Positions 1 to 7,998 of a DNA stretch of 64,000 nucleotides are shown here, in pieces (the first letter of the stretch is position 1; each line of letters opens with the position of its first letter). This stretch comes from Flavisolibacter nicotianae. Its GTDB lineage: Bacteria > Bacteroidota > Bacteroidia > Chitinophagales > Chitinophagaceae. Below the pieces are notes generated by a model. The model made no database searches, was not told the origin of the DNA, and was given only the letters and a program-made list of their open reading frames with translations. Location of the stretch: positions 1-64,000 of the forward strand of contig NZ_RBCI01000008.1 of the NCBI RefSeq assembly GCF_003628535.1. Reading direction: 5' to 3'. The position numbers and the translations under genes are program-made.

Positions 1-1
1 G

Positions 2-124
2 GCCGGCTACTCGCACTCCATCGCCAACATCATGACCACCGCCGCCGCCCACACGGGATTGAAGGCCACCTTCGATGAAAAAACACAAGAAGTCATGGTC
101 GGTGGAAAAGTGTTCAAATATTAG
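2..124 (+). CDS. Gfo/Idh/MocA-type oxidoreductase, C-terminal end only
   Basis: Only the last 40 codons are inside the window; the frame enters from the left edge and stops at TAG 122-124. The visible tail contains GYSHSIANIMTTAAAHTGL and ends in a GGKVFKY-like string, which I recognise as the usual end of Bacteroidota Gfo/Idh/MocA oxidoreductases (family knowledge, no search made). The next gene is PmoA-like, and the two types are often paired in this phylum, which supports the call. A heptamer array begins at the base after the stop codon. Substrate cannot be inferred from this fragment. Confidence 0.6.
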   Translation, partial: AGYSHSIANIMTTAAAHTGLKATFDEKTQEVMVGGKVFKY

Positions 125-240
125 TTTGGAGTTTGGAGTTTGGAGTTTGGAGTTTGGAGTTTGGAGTTTGGAGTTTGGAGTTTGGAGTTTGGAGTTTGGA
201 GTTTGGAGTTTGGAGTTTGGAGTTTGGAGTTTGGAGTTTG
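125..240. repeat. Tandem heptamer array, unit TTTGGAG, 16 full copies plus 4 bases
   Basis: Sixteen perfect TTTGGAG copies (125-236) are followed by TTTG (237-240). The array begins directly after the stop codon of the upstream gene. Since 7 is not a multiple of 3 and the unit yields no stop in several frames, it creates long repetitive open frames on both strands that are not genes. It is the longest and purest of the 7-bp-period arrays in this window and has no inverted partner nearby. Confidence 0.97.
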
Positions 241-280
241 AAAAATAACCGTGTAAGATACAAAAGTTGCCCTGATAACA

Positions 281-363
281 GCTCCGAAGGAGCGGTATCA
301 TCAGCCCGGCCTGCAAGGGCCGGGCGCAAAGAAAACGAGTTGAACCAGGAGCCCTGAAAGGGC
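281..363. repeat. Composite element of three GC-rich hairpins
   Basis: Three perfect short palindromes lie in a row: 281-293 (GCTCC, loop GAA, GGAGC), 304-325 (8-bp arms GCCCGGCC and GGCCGGGC, 6-base loop) and 351-363 (GCCCT, loop GAA, AGGGC). Two of the three share a GAA triloop. From memory, similar strings of hairpins recur between genes in Bacteroidota, so this is probably a dispersed repeat. No open frame or transposase is linked to it. It ends about 15 bases before the next start codon, so it would lie in that gene's leader. Confidence 0.7.
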
Positions 364-378
364 GAAATAGCTATGACT

Positions 379-1410
379 ATGAAAAAAGTAGTTTCCACCG
401 TAGCCGCTTTTTGTTTTTCGCTTGCCGTCCTGGCACAAGGCAAAGGCTTTCAGATCATCGAAAGGCCGGAACAAAAACAGGTCGACGTTTTGTACAACAA
501 CAAGCTGCTGACGGCCTATTGCTACTTCGATTCGAGCCGCAAACCCATTCTATTCCCGGTGAACACAGTGGATGGTATAACGGTAACCCGTGGCTATCCC
601 TTCAAGCCGGTTCCCGGCGAACGCACCGACCATCCGCACCACACCGGCATCTGGCTGAACTACGAATCGGTGAATGGTCTCGATTTCTGGAACAATTCAA
701 CCGCGATACCTGTTGAAAAACGGGCACAGTATGGCACCATCCGGCATGTAAGCGTGCTTGATAAAAAAACGGCAGGCAACACTGCTAGCCTCGTCACGGC
801 CAGTGCCTGGGTTGGTCCCAATGAAAAGGTCTTGCTGAACGAGATCACCACCTTTACCTTCTCCGTACAGGGGAAGGATTTTATCATCGATCGCCAGAGT
901 AAACTCACCGCAACCGATACAACCGTTTTGTTCAAAGACGTCAAAGACGGCATGGTGGCCATCCGCGTGGCACGGGAGCTGGAACTGCCTTCCCGGGAAG
1001 CCTCCAGTTTCGTGGATGAAAAAGGAAATGTCACCAAAGTGCCGCCTTCGGGCAGTGGTGTTACCGGGATGTATTATGCCAGCAATGGTTTGAAAGGCGA
1101 TTCCGTCTGGAGCAGCCAGGGACCCTGGGTGATGCTCACCGGCCGGAAAGACGGACATGACATTACGATCGGCATCATCGATCATCCGGCCAATGTCGGT
1201 TATCCCACCTACTGGCATGCCCGCGGCTACGGCCTGTTTGCCGCCAATCCGTTGGGACGGAAAGTGTTCAGCAATGGAAAAGAAGAATTGAATTACGCAT
1301 TAAAACCCGGTGCTTCGGTGGCCTTTCAATACCGTTTTGTTGTGCACGATGGAAAGGCCCTGACAACGGAACAGATGAACCGGCTGGCAGCCGATTTCAG
1401 ACACCGCTAA
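379..1410 (+). CDS. PmoA-like (DUF6807) secreted protein
   Basis: A 343-residue protein with a typical signal peptide (MKK, hydrophobic stretch, cut near LAQG). Family features visible are the block GERTDHPHHTGIWLNY followed by DFWNN, and a later IGIIDHPANVGYPTYWHARGYG block; both match the Bacteroidota family annotated PmoA or DUF6807. The name comes from a historical link to methane oxygenase and does not show that function; the His-rich blocks suggest a sugar- or metal-binding beta-sandwich in the periplasm (inference). I chose ATG 379 because MKK begins a normal signal peptide; ATG 373 in frame adds two residues. It follows a Gfo/Idh/MocA gene, a common pairing in sugar-acid or glycoside catabolic loci. 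Confidence 0.75.
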   Translation: MKKVVSTVAAFCFSLAVLAQGKGFQIIERPEQKQVDVLYNNKLLTAYCYFDSSRKPILFPVNTVDGITVTRGYPFKPVPGERTDHPHHTGIWLNYESVNGLDFWNNSTAIPVEKRAQYGTIRHVSVLDKKTAGNTASLVTASAWVGPNEKVLLNEITTFTFSVQGKDFIIDRQSKLTATDTTVLFKDVKDGMVAIRVARELELPSREASSFVDEKGNVTKVPPSGSGVTGMYYASNGLKGDSVWSSQGPWVMLTGRKDGHDITIGIIDHPANVGYPTYWHARGYGLFAANPLGRKVFSNGKEELNYALKPGASVAFQYRFVVHDGKALTTEQMNRLAADFRHR

Positions 1411-1579
1411 ACCCCACTGTCCACCGCTTCAAACCCGGTCATTGTTCCCCGTGTCGGGACGACTTCTGTTAGCCTGCTGTTTTGTATGAAAACACTTCTC
1501 CGAAAAAGGACAAAGCTTCAACAAATTGCCTCCTTCTCGCTACCTTCGCTACTGAATTTTTGTCCTTCTGACCCTAACC

Positions 1580-3484
1580 ATGATTCCAAACTATCAATTA
1601 CTATTCGAAACGCTCGGCGAAGCCATTCTTACGCTCGACAGGGACGGGTTTATTCTATACGCCAATCCTGCTGCAATCCAACTGACAGGCTATTCGATAG
1701 AGGAACTGGTCAACCTGCCGTTTCGCAAACTCTACCCCGACGACGAGGATATTGTCAAAGCCGAATACGAATTGGACCTTGCACAGAAACACGGCCGGTT
1801 TATAGTAGAAGGCTGGAGGCGCCGCAAAGATGGCAGCCAGTTCTGGTCCGAGCTGACGCTTTCGCCCATTCGTCAGCGAAACGAACTGGCCGGCTTTAGC
1901 TGCCTGCTGCGGAATATTTCTGAAAAAAAGACTCATGAACTGAACCTGCGTAAAAGCGAAGAACGCTTTCGCCTGATGGTGGAGGCCGTTAGGGATTATG
2001 CCATCTTCATGCTCGATCCCACTGGTCATATCATGAGTTGGAATGATGGTGCCCGTCGTCTGAAAGGATACAGGGCGGACGAAGTGATCGGGAAACATTT
2101 TTCTATTTTTTACACAACCGACGACCTCGAAACCGAAAAACCCCGGCGGGAACTGGAGATCGCCGTTGCCACGGGCAAGTACGAGGAGGAGGGCTGGCGC
2201 ATTCGCAAAAACGGCTCGCTTTTTTGGGCCAATATCCTGCTCACGGCTTTATTCAACGAACAAAACCAGTTGATCGGTTTTTCCAAAGTTACCCGCGACC
2301 TCACGGAGCGCAGAGACAACGAAGAGGTGCTCCGGCAAAGCGAGGAGCGATACCGTGCACTGGTAGAACAGTTAAACGATTACGGCATTTTCATGCTCGA
2401 TGAAAAAGGCCGCATCGTAAGCTGGAACGAAGGTGCCCGCCGCATCAATGGCTATACAGCCGAAGAAATCATCGGCAAGTATTTTTCGATTTTCTACCCC
2501 GAAGAAGACCTGATCAGCGGCAAGCCTGCCATGGAATTGAAGGTGGCACGGGCACAGGGAAAATACGAGGAGGAAGGATGGCGGCTGCGCAAAGACGGGA
2601 CCCGCTTTTGGGCCAGCGTCGTCATCACGGCCGTGTACAGTAACAAGGGAAACCACATTGGCTTTTCCAAAGTGACGAGGGATCTGAGCGAACGCAAGGA
2701 AGCCGAACGGGCCCTCAAACTGAGTTTTGAACGCTACCGTCAACTGGCGAGTGAACTGAAGGAAGCCAATACGGAGTTGCAATATGCCAACCAGGAACTG
2801 GAACAGTTTACCTCCATTGTTTCGCACGACCTGCAGGAGCCGATCCGCACCATCAAAAGCTTTTTGCAGTTGATCGAATTGAAACTCAACCAGGGACAGC
2901 ATGATGACCTGAAGACCTACATCAATAAATCCATCAACGCCGCCAACCGCATGCGGGAACTGATCCATAACCTCCTGCATTATTCGCAGTTGAACAAAAA
3001 CGACGTGGTGGTGGAAAAGATCGTGGTCGGGGACCTGGTGAATGAAGTCATGCAGAATTTAAAGACCGCCATCGATGCCAGTCGTGCGGAGGTTCGTATC
3101 GAAAGCGATGTGGAGCAGATCGAAGGCGACCGGGTACAGATCGTTCAGTTGATCCAGAACCTCGTGAGCAATGCGCTGAAGTTTACAAAAGACAACAACC
3201 CGCAGGTCGTTATCCGGTGCAGCCGGGAAAACGGACAGGTGAAGTTTTCGGTTGCCGATAACGGGATCGGCATTGCCAGCGGCGATATGGAAAAGGTGTT
3301 TGAAATATTCAGGCGCCTGCACACCGCCAAAGACTATCCCGGCACCGGCATTGGCCTCGCCATTTGTAAAAAGATCGTGGACCGCCATCGCGGCCGGATC
3401 TGGCCCGAGTCGGAACCGGGCAAGGGAACAACGTTTTATTTTACACTCAACGAAGACGAAACAACAAGCTTGCCCCGCAAATGA
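1580..3484 (+). CDS. Cytoplasmic sensor histidine kinase with three PAS domains
   Basis: 634 residues and no membrane segment, so probably a soluble sensor. Three PAS/PAC units lie near residues 8-115, 125-242 and 253-370; the second and third are close copies, sharing DYxIFMLD, SWNxGARR, HFSIFY/YFSIFY and GWRxRK blocks, which points to internal duplication. A coiled segment (about 372-410) leads to the HisKA box, with the predicted phospho-acceptor His416 in SHDLQEP. The ATPase domain shows an N box (QNLVSNALKF, about 526-535), DNGIGI (560-565) and GTGIGL (588-593). The stop overlaps the response regulator start by 4 bases (ATGA), so the two are translationally coupled and most likely cognate partners. 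The ligand is unknown; PAS repeats could sense redox, light or small molecules. Confidence 0.93.
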   Translation: MIPNYQLLFETLGEAILTLDRDGFILYANPAAIQLTGYSIEELVNLPFRKLYPDDEDIVKAEYELDLAQKHGRFIVEGWRRRKDGSQFWSELTLSPIRQRNELAGFSCLLRNISEKKTHELNLRKSEERFRLMVEAVRDYAIFMLDPTGHIMSWNDGARRLKGYRADEVIGKHFSIFYTTDDLETEKPRRELEIAVATGKYEEEGWRIRKNGSLFWANILLTALFNEQNQLIGFSKVTRDLTERRDNEEVLRQSEERYRALVEQLNDYGIFMLDEKGRIVSWNEGARRINGYTAEEIIGKYFSIFYPEEDLISGKPAMELKVARAQGKYEEEGWRLRKDGTRFWASVVITAVYSNKGNHIGFSKVTRDLSERKEAERALKLSFERYRQLASELKEANTELQYANQELEQFTSIVSHDLQEPIRTIKSFLQLIELKLNQGQHDDLKTYINKSINAANRMRELIHNLLHYSQLNKNDVVVEKIVVGDLVNEVMQNLKTAIDASRAEVRIESDVEQIEGDRVQIVQLIQNLVSNALKFTKDNNPQVVIRCSRENGQVKFSVADNGIGIASGDMEKVFEIFRRLHTAKDYPGTGIGLAICKKIVDRHRGRIWPESEPGKGTTFYFTLNEDETTSLPRK

Positions 3485-3891
3485 AAACATACAAGATCAT
3501 TGTAGTAGAGAACGACGAAGACGAGCAGTTTTTCATGAAAGAAGGTTTTGATTCAACCGGCCTGTTCGAGATCATCACCATGGTAAAGAGTGGCGATGAG
3601 TTGTTTGAATGGCTGGAAGCAAATATGGATAGCCAGCCGGATCTCATCTTATCGGATTTGAACATGCCGGGCAAGAACGGTTACGACATCATTGATGAAA
3701 TGAAAGCAAGCCCGGTTTACGCTGCCATTCCGGTCGTCATCACGTCCACGTCGTCCACGCCAACGATCATCGCCAAATGCCTGACAAGAGGCGCGGCGGA
3801 TTACGTGGTAAAACCCGAAACCTTTATCGAATACGTTCCTTATGTGCAAGGGCTTTACCAGCGGATAACCGATAAGAAACTGGTGAAATAG
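3481..3891 (+). CDS. Receiver-only response regulator
   Basis: 136 residues forming one CheY-like receiver domain without an output domain. The acidic patch is E10/D12, the phospho-acceptor is Asp59 (ILSDLNMPG), the switch hydroxyl is Thr88 or Ser89, and the conserved Lys is Lys111 in VVKPETF. Its ATG shares four bases with the kinase stop codon. Single-domain receivers of this type (the SDLNMP form common in Bacteroidota) act by protein contacts or pass phosphate on; the sequence shows no target. The spacer that follows up to leuC holds a 6-bp-stem hairpin at 3974-3990 with no T-run, which I do not call a terminator. Confidence 0.92.
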   Translation: MKTYKIIVVENDEDEQFFMKEGFDSTGLFEIITMVKSGDELFEWLEANMDSQPDLILSDLNMPGKNGYDIIDEMKASPVYAAIPVVITSTSSTPTIIAKCLTRGAADYVVKPETFIEYVPYVQGLYQRITDKKLVK

Positions 3892-4165
3892 CCGCGTGCT
3901 GCTTTCGGCAGCGAAAGGTTTCCAGTCCCGTTTCGTTCTCTCTTTCCCCGTGCGCCTTTTACTGCAATTTTTTCGCAGACGTCTTCTGCGGTAACGCACC
4001 GGGAACGGCGTTTAAACCTCCTTTCAGCTACTTTTCCTTCCGCAAACCGCCGTTAGCCATCATATCGTTAGCCCTAAAATGTTCTGGCCATTTTCTGTTT
4101 CGGGGATATTTTTAGCTTTTACACCATTCGGCGTAAAACCAAATCTGAATTTTAAACGACCACAT

Positions 4166-5569
4166 ATGTCCAACGCTCCGAAAGCCTTGTTCGATAAAGT
4201 ATGGGATGCCCATGTCGTCCGCAAGATTGAAGACGGTCCCGATGTCCTGTTCATCGACCGCCATTTTATTCACGAGGTTACCAGCCCGGTTGCCTTCTTA
4301 GGCCTTGAAAACCGCGGGCTGAACGTCTTATTCCCTGAGCGCACCTTCGCTACGGCCGATCACAACACGCCAACCATCAACCAGCACCTGCCGGTGCAGG
4401 ACCCGCTTTCGGCCAACCAGCTGAAAGCGCTTGAGCAGAATAGCGCCAAGTGGGGGATTTCGCACTGGGGCCTTGGCCACCAGAAAAACGGGATCGTGCA
4501 CGTGGTTGGCCCTGAAAACGGCATTACCCTTCCCGGCATGACCATCGTATGCGGCGACAGCCATACCTCGACCCACGGAGCTTTTGGCGCCATTGCCTTT
4601 GGCATTGGCACGTCAGAAGTGGAGATGGTGCTTTCCTCGCAGTGCATCATGCAGCCCAAGGCCAAAAAGATGCGCATCAACGTGAATGGCCAGCTGAACA
4701 AAGGCGTCACACCCAAAGACGTGATCCTCTATATCATTTCACAAATCTCTGCCAGCGGTGCCACCGGTTATTTTGTGGAGTATGCCGGCGATGTGTTCCG
4801 CAACATGACCATGGAAGGCCGCATGACGGTTTGCAACATGAGCATCGAGATGGGAGCCCGTGGCGGCATGATCGCCCCGGACGAAACCACCTTCGCTTTC
4901 ATCAAGGGCCGTGAAAAAGCACCCAAAGGTGAGGCCTGGGAAAAGGCGCTGGCCTACTGGAAAACATTGAAAACGGACGAAGGCGTTGTGTTTGACCTGG
5001 AATACAGTTACAACGCAGCCGACATTGAGCCGATGATTACCTATGGTACCAACCCGGGCATGGGCATTGGCATCACGAAAAAAATTCCGACCAGCAGCGA
5101 GGTGAAAGACGGCAAAGCCTCTTACGAAAAATCGCTCAACTACATGGGCTTCCATGAAGGCGAAGAGATGATCGGCAAGAAGGTAGACTATGTTTTCATC
5201 GGCTCGTGCACCAATGGCCGCATTGAAGATTTCAGGGCCTTTGCCTCCATTGTCAAGGGCCGCAAAAAGGCCGATGGCGTTACCGCCTGGATCGTTCCGG
5301 GTTCGCATGTGGTAGAAGCACAGATCAGGGAGGAAGGTATTTACGATATCCTGACCGAGGCCGGCTTTCAGTTGCGTCAGCCCGGCTGTTCGGCTTGCCT
5401 GGCCATGAACGACGATAAAATCCCGGCCGGCAAATACGCCGTCAGCACCAGCAACCGCAACTTCGAAGGCCGTCAGGGGCCCGGCGCCAGAACACTGCTG
5501 GCCAGCCCGTTGGTAGCCGCCGCGGCTGCCGTTACCGGTAAGGTGACCGATCCCAGAGAATTGATTTAA
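4166..5569 (+). CDS. leuC: 3-isopropylmalate dehydratase large subunit
   Basis: 467 residues, the normal length for LeuC. It carries the three cysteines that hold the 4Fe-4S cluster at Cys348 (GSCTN), Cys408 and Cys411 (GCSAC), and typical blocks such as [13 protein letters not shown] and [11 protein letters not shown]. With LeuD it isomerises 2-isopropylmalate to 3-isopropylmalate in leucine synthesis. I chose ATG 4166 ([16 protein letters not shown]) because that is where similarity to the family starts; the frame is open upstream to 4079 but that extension is hydrophobic and unlike LeuC. It is the first of four leucine genes on this strand; an inverted heptad repeat separates it from leuD. 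Confidence 0.97.
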   Translation: MSNAPKALFDKVWDAHVVRKIEDGPDVLFIDRHFIHEVTSPVAFLGLENRGLNVLFPERTFATADHNTPTINQHLPVQDPLSANQLKALEQNSAKWGISHWGLGHQKNGIVHVVGPENGITLPGMTIVCGDSHTSTHGAFGAIAFGIGTSEVEMVLSSQCIMQPKAKKMRINVNGQLNKGVTPKDVILYIISQISASGATGYFVEYAGDVFRNMTMEGRMTVCNMSIEMGARGGMIAPDETTFAFIKGREKAPKGEAWEKALAYWKTLKTDEGVVFDLEYSYNAADIEPMITYGTNPGMGIGITKKIPTSSEVKDGKASYEKSLNYMGFHEGEEMIGKKVDYVFIGSCTNGRIEDFRAFASIVKGRKKADGVTAWIVPGSHVVEAQIREEGIYDILTEAGFQLRQPGCSACLAMNDDKIPAGKYAVSTSNRNFEGRQGPGARTLLASPLVAAAAAVTGKVTDPRELI

Positions 5570-5570
5570 G

Positions 5571-5669
5571 AGAAGCCAAAAGCTATCAGCTTCAAGCTAC
5601 AAGCTGGTAGTGATAAAAGATATTGTTTGGACCAAAAATAATGCTTGCGGCTTGTAGCTTGAAGCTTGC
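5571..5669. repeat. Inverted heptad-array element between leuC and leuD
   Basis: The left arm (5571-5605) is five 7-base units, four ending in AGCT: agaagcc, aaaagct, atcagct, tcaagct, acaagct. The right arm (5642-5669) is four units of the complementary form: tgcttgc, ggcttgt, agcttga, agcttgc. The arms can pair; 17 bases are a perfect inverted repeat (5588-5604 against 5650-5666), with 36 bases between the arms. The element begins one base after the leuC stop and ends 14 bases before leuD. It would fold into a long hairpin in the leuCD message and might affect the relative yield of the two subunits (inference). Confidence 0.85.
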
Positions 5670-5683
5670 AGCACACTCACAAC

Positions 5684-6280
5684 ATGGCTTACGATAAATT
5701 CACCGTCCTCCGTTCTTCGGCTGTTCCCATGCCGATTGAAAATGTCGATACCGACCAGATCATCCCTGCCCGCTTTTTAAAAGCAACAAAAAGGGAAGGT
5801 TTTGGCGACAACCTGTTCCGCGACTGGCGCTACAACAGCGACAACACACCCAAGCAGGACTTTGTGTTGAACAACCCGATCTACTCCGGGAAAATCCTGG
5901 TAGCCGGGAAAAACTTTGGCAGTGGCAGCAGCCGCGAACACGCCGCCTGGGCTATTTACGATTACGGATTCCGTTGCGTGGTGTCCAGCTTTTTTGCCGA
6001 CATTTTTAAAAATAACTCCCTGAACATTGGTATCCTACCGGTAACCGTCAGTCCGGAATTCCTGGACAAGATCTATACGGCCATCGAAAAAGATCCAAAG
6101 ACGGAACTGGAAGTGAACCTGCCGGAGCAAACCATCACCATCCTGGCAACCGGTGAACAAGAGAGTTTTGACATCAACGGCTATAAAAAGCACAACATGC
6201 TGAACGGGTTCGATGACATTGATTTCCTGCAGGACATCAAAGACGGTATCAAGACGTTTGCCGACACGAGCCTTTATTAA
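5684..6280 (+). CDS. leuD: 3-isopropylmalate dehydratase small subunit
   Basis: 198 residues, the usual size. It contains the swivel-domain features of LeuD: NVDTDQIIPARFLK near the start and GKNFGSGSSREHAAWAI, whose GSGSSREH segment contacts substrate. It forms the heterodimer with LeuC. The start at ATG 5684 (MAYDKF) is preferred; the frame also contains an in-frame TTG at 5666, but that lies in the right arm of the heptad repeat. A short hairpin follows the stop before the LeuA-family gene. Confidence 0.96.
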   Translation: MAYDKFTVLRSSAVPMPIENVDTDQIIPARFLKATKREGFGDNLFRDWRYNSDNTPKQDFVLNNPIYSGKILVAGKNFGSGSSREHAAWAIYDYGFRCVVSSFFADIFKNNSLNIGILPVTVSPEFLDKIYTAIEKDPKTELEVNLPEQTITILATGEQESFDINGYKKHNMLNGFDDIDFLQDIKDGIKTFADTSLY

Positions 6281-6299
6281 ATAAGATCTTTAAAGAAGG

Positions 6300-6326
6300 C
6301 CCAACAGGTTTGCAAAAACTGTTGGG
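6300..6326 (+). terminator. Hairpin between leuD and the LeuA-family gene
   Basis: CCCAACAG (6300-6307) pairs perfectly with CTGTTGGG (6319-6326) around an 11-base loop, and further T-A pairs can form inside. No T-run follows, so it may be a weak terminator, a processing site or an attenuator rather than a full intrinsic terminator. It lies 20 bases after the leuD stop and 17 bases before the next ATG. Confidence 0.45.
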
Positions 6327-6343
6327 TCTGCCAACACAATCGT

Positions 6344-7921
6344 ATGCAAACAGCAACAAGCCTGATGGAAAGTCCCTCACCGGAAGTGAAGACAGCGACG
6401 CAACTGGCAAAGCGGCACATCGAAATCATGGACACCACACTTCGTGATGGTGAACAGACTAGCGGTGTTTCGTTCTCTGCTTCCGAAAAACTGACCATTG
6501 CGCAATTGTTGTTGACGGAAGTGAAGGTCGACCGCATTGAAATTGCTTCTGCCCGTGTATCGGAAGGCGAATTCAAGGCCGTTAAAAAAATTACGCAGTG
6601 GGCCGCCGCCAACGGCTACCTCGACCGGGTTGAAGTGCTCACCTTTGTTGACGGTACAACCTCCGTTGACTGGATGATCGAGGCCGGTGCAAAGGTGATG
6701 AACCTGCTTACCAAAGGTTCGCTCAATCACCTGACCCACCAACTCAAAAAAACACCAGAAGAACACTTCGCCGATATCGCCGCTGTGATTGCGTATGCAA
6801 AAGAAAAAGGTATTGAGACCAATGTGTACCTGGAAGACTGGAGCAACGGCATGCGCAACTCAAAAGAGTATGTGCTCCAGTACCTCGACTTTCTCCAGCA
6901 TCAGCCCATCAAACGGGTATTGCTCCCCGATACACTGGGAGTCTTGATTCCAACCGAAACCTACAACTATTTGCGTGAGCTGATCCATCGTTATCCGGCT
7001 TTGCATTTTGATTTTCATGCACACAACGACTACGACCTGGGCACCGCCAATGTGCTGGAAGCCGTTAGGGCTGGCGTGCACGGCTTGCACCTTACTATTA
7101 ACGGCATGGGCGAGCGGGCCGGTAATGCACCACTGGCCAGCGCTATTGCCGTGTTGAATGATTATGTCAAAGACGTCCGCACCTCGGTTGTGGAGAAGTC
7201 ATTGTATACCGTGAGCAAGCTGGTGGAAACGTTTTCGGGCTTCCGTATCCCGGCCAACAAACCGGTGGTGGGAGAGAACGTGTTTACCCAAACCGCCGGC
7301 ATCCATGCCGACGGTGATAAAAAGAACAAACTGTATTACAACGAGCTGATGCCAGAGCGTTTTGGTCGGCAACGCAAATACGCCCTGGGCAAAACCAGCG
7401 GCAAGGCCAACATCGAGAACAATCTTCACCAGCTGGGCATTCAGCTTTCGGAGGAGGACCTGAAGAAGGTGACGCAGCGCATCATCGAGTTGGGCGATAA
7501 AAAAGAAGTGGTCACGCAATCCGATCTGCCCTACATCATTTCCGATGTGTTGGACAGCGATGCTATCAAAGAAAAAGTGCAGGTGGAGAATTATGTGCTG
7601 ACGCATTCAAAAGACCTGCGTCCTTCTGCCACCATCCAGGTGACCATCGAAGGCGAAAGTTTTGAAGAGCATGCGCAGGGCGACGGCCAGTATGATGCGT
7701 TTATGAATGCACTGAAAAAGGTGTATGTGCAGAAAGGAGTTGTGTTGCCGCAGCTGACCGATTATGCGGTTCGCATTCCGCCCGGTGGTAAAACCGATGC
7801 GCTCTGCGAAACGATCATCACATGGTGTGTTAATGATCGAGAGTTCAAGACCCGTGGTCTCGACAGCGATCAGACAGTGTCTGCGATCAAGGCCACACAA
7901 AAAATGCTGAACCTGATTTGA
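6344..7921 (+). CDS. LeuA/CimA-family acyl transferase (2-isopropylmalate synthase-like)
   Basis: 525 residues. A catalytic TIM barrel begins with the DTTLRDGEQ motif (Asp30, Arg34, Asp35) and includes the metal-binding HAHNDYDLGTAN block and NGMGERAGN. The last roughly 110 residues form the LeuA dimer/regulatory domain with a PPGGKTDALCE segment, so end-product inhibition is plausible. The motif DGEQTSGVSFSASEKL differs from the common DGEQxPG form of LeuA, so condensation of pyruvate (citramalate synthase) is a real alternative to 2-oxoisovalerate; sequence alone does not decide it. Position between leuD and leuB favours a leucine or citramalate-route role. Start ATG 6344 gives a 20-residue leader before the barrel; Met8 is an alternative. 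Confidence 0.85.
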   Translation: MQTATSLMESPSPEVKTATQLAKRHIEIMDTTLRDGEQTSGVSFSASEKLTIAQLLLTEVKVDRIEIASARVSEGEFKAVKKITQWAAANGYLDRVEVLTFVDGTTSVDWMIEAGAKVMNLLTKGSLNHLTHQLKKTPEEHFADIAAVIAYAKEKGIETNVYLEDWSNGMRNSKEYVLQYLDFLQHQPIKRVLLPDTLGVLIPTETYNYLRELIHRYPALHFDFHAHNDYDLGTANVLEAVRAGVHGLHLTINGMGERAGNAPLASAIAVLNDYVKDVRTSVVEKSLYTVSKLVETFSGFRIPANKPVVGENVFTQTAGIHADGDKKNKLYYNELMPERFGRQRKYALGKTSGKANIENNLHQLGIQLSEEDLKKVTQRIIELGDKKEVVTQSDLPYIISDVLDSDAIKEKVQVENYVLTHSKDLRPSATIQVTIEGESFEEHAQGDGQYDAFMNALKKVYVQKGVVLPQLTDYAVRIPPGGKTDALCETIITWCVNDREFKTRGLDSDQTVSAIKATQKMLNLI

Positions 7922-7950
7922 TGCAGTTATTACCATAGAAATATTCGTAG

Positions 7951-7977
7951 GGACACGCCATGGCGTGTCCTTTTCTT
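7951..7977 (+). terminator. Perfect 20-bp palindrome with T-rich tail upstream of leuB
   Basis: Bases 7951-7970 read ggacacgccatggcgtgtcc, identical to their own reverse complement, followed by TTTTCTT (7971-7977). This has the form of an intrinsic terminator, yet it stands inside the leucine operon 22 bases before the leuB ATG. From memory, close relatives of this palindrome (GTAGGGACACG-type) are dispersed repeats in many bacterial genomes, so it may be a repeat that now works as a partial terminator. The ATG in its centre is in frame with leuB but should not be taken as the start. Confidence 0.65.
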
Positions 7978-7998
7978 AAAAAATACAAACCAACAGCA

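Noticed and set aside
125-240. Possible CRISPR array
   Set aside because: Units are 7 bases with no spacers and no cas genes are present; it is a simple tandem repeat.
114-443. Open frames on both strands across the TTTGGAG array, giving repetitive peptides such as LQTPNSK units
   Set aside because: They arise because a 7-base unit is read in all three frames without a stop; there is no start context or family similarity, and a real gene begins at 379.
3974-3990. Terminator for the response regulator gene
   Set aside because: The stem is only six base pairs (CGCAGA/TCTGCG) and no T-run follows.
4079-4165. N-terminal extension of leuC
   Set aside because: The extra residues are hydrophobic and absent from the LeuC family; the ATG at 4166 gives the normal length.
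7960-7998. N-terminal extension of leuB starting in a palindrome
   Set aside because: The start lies in the centre of a terminator-like hairpin and the 13 residues are not part of LeuB.
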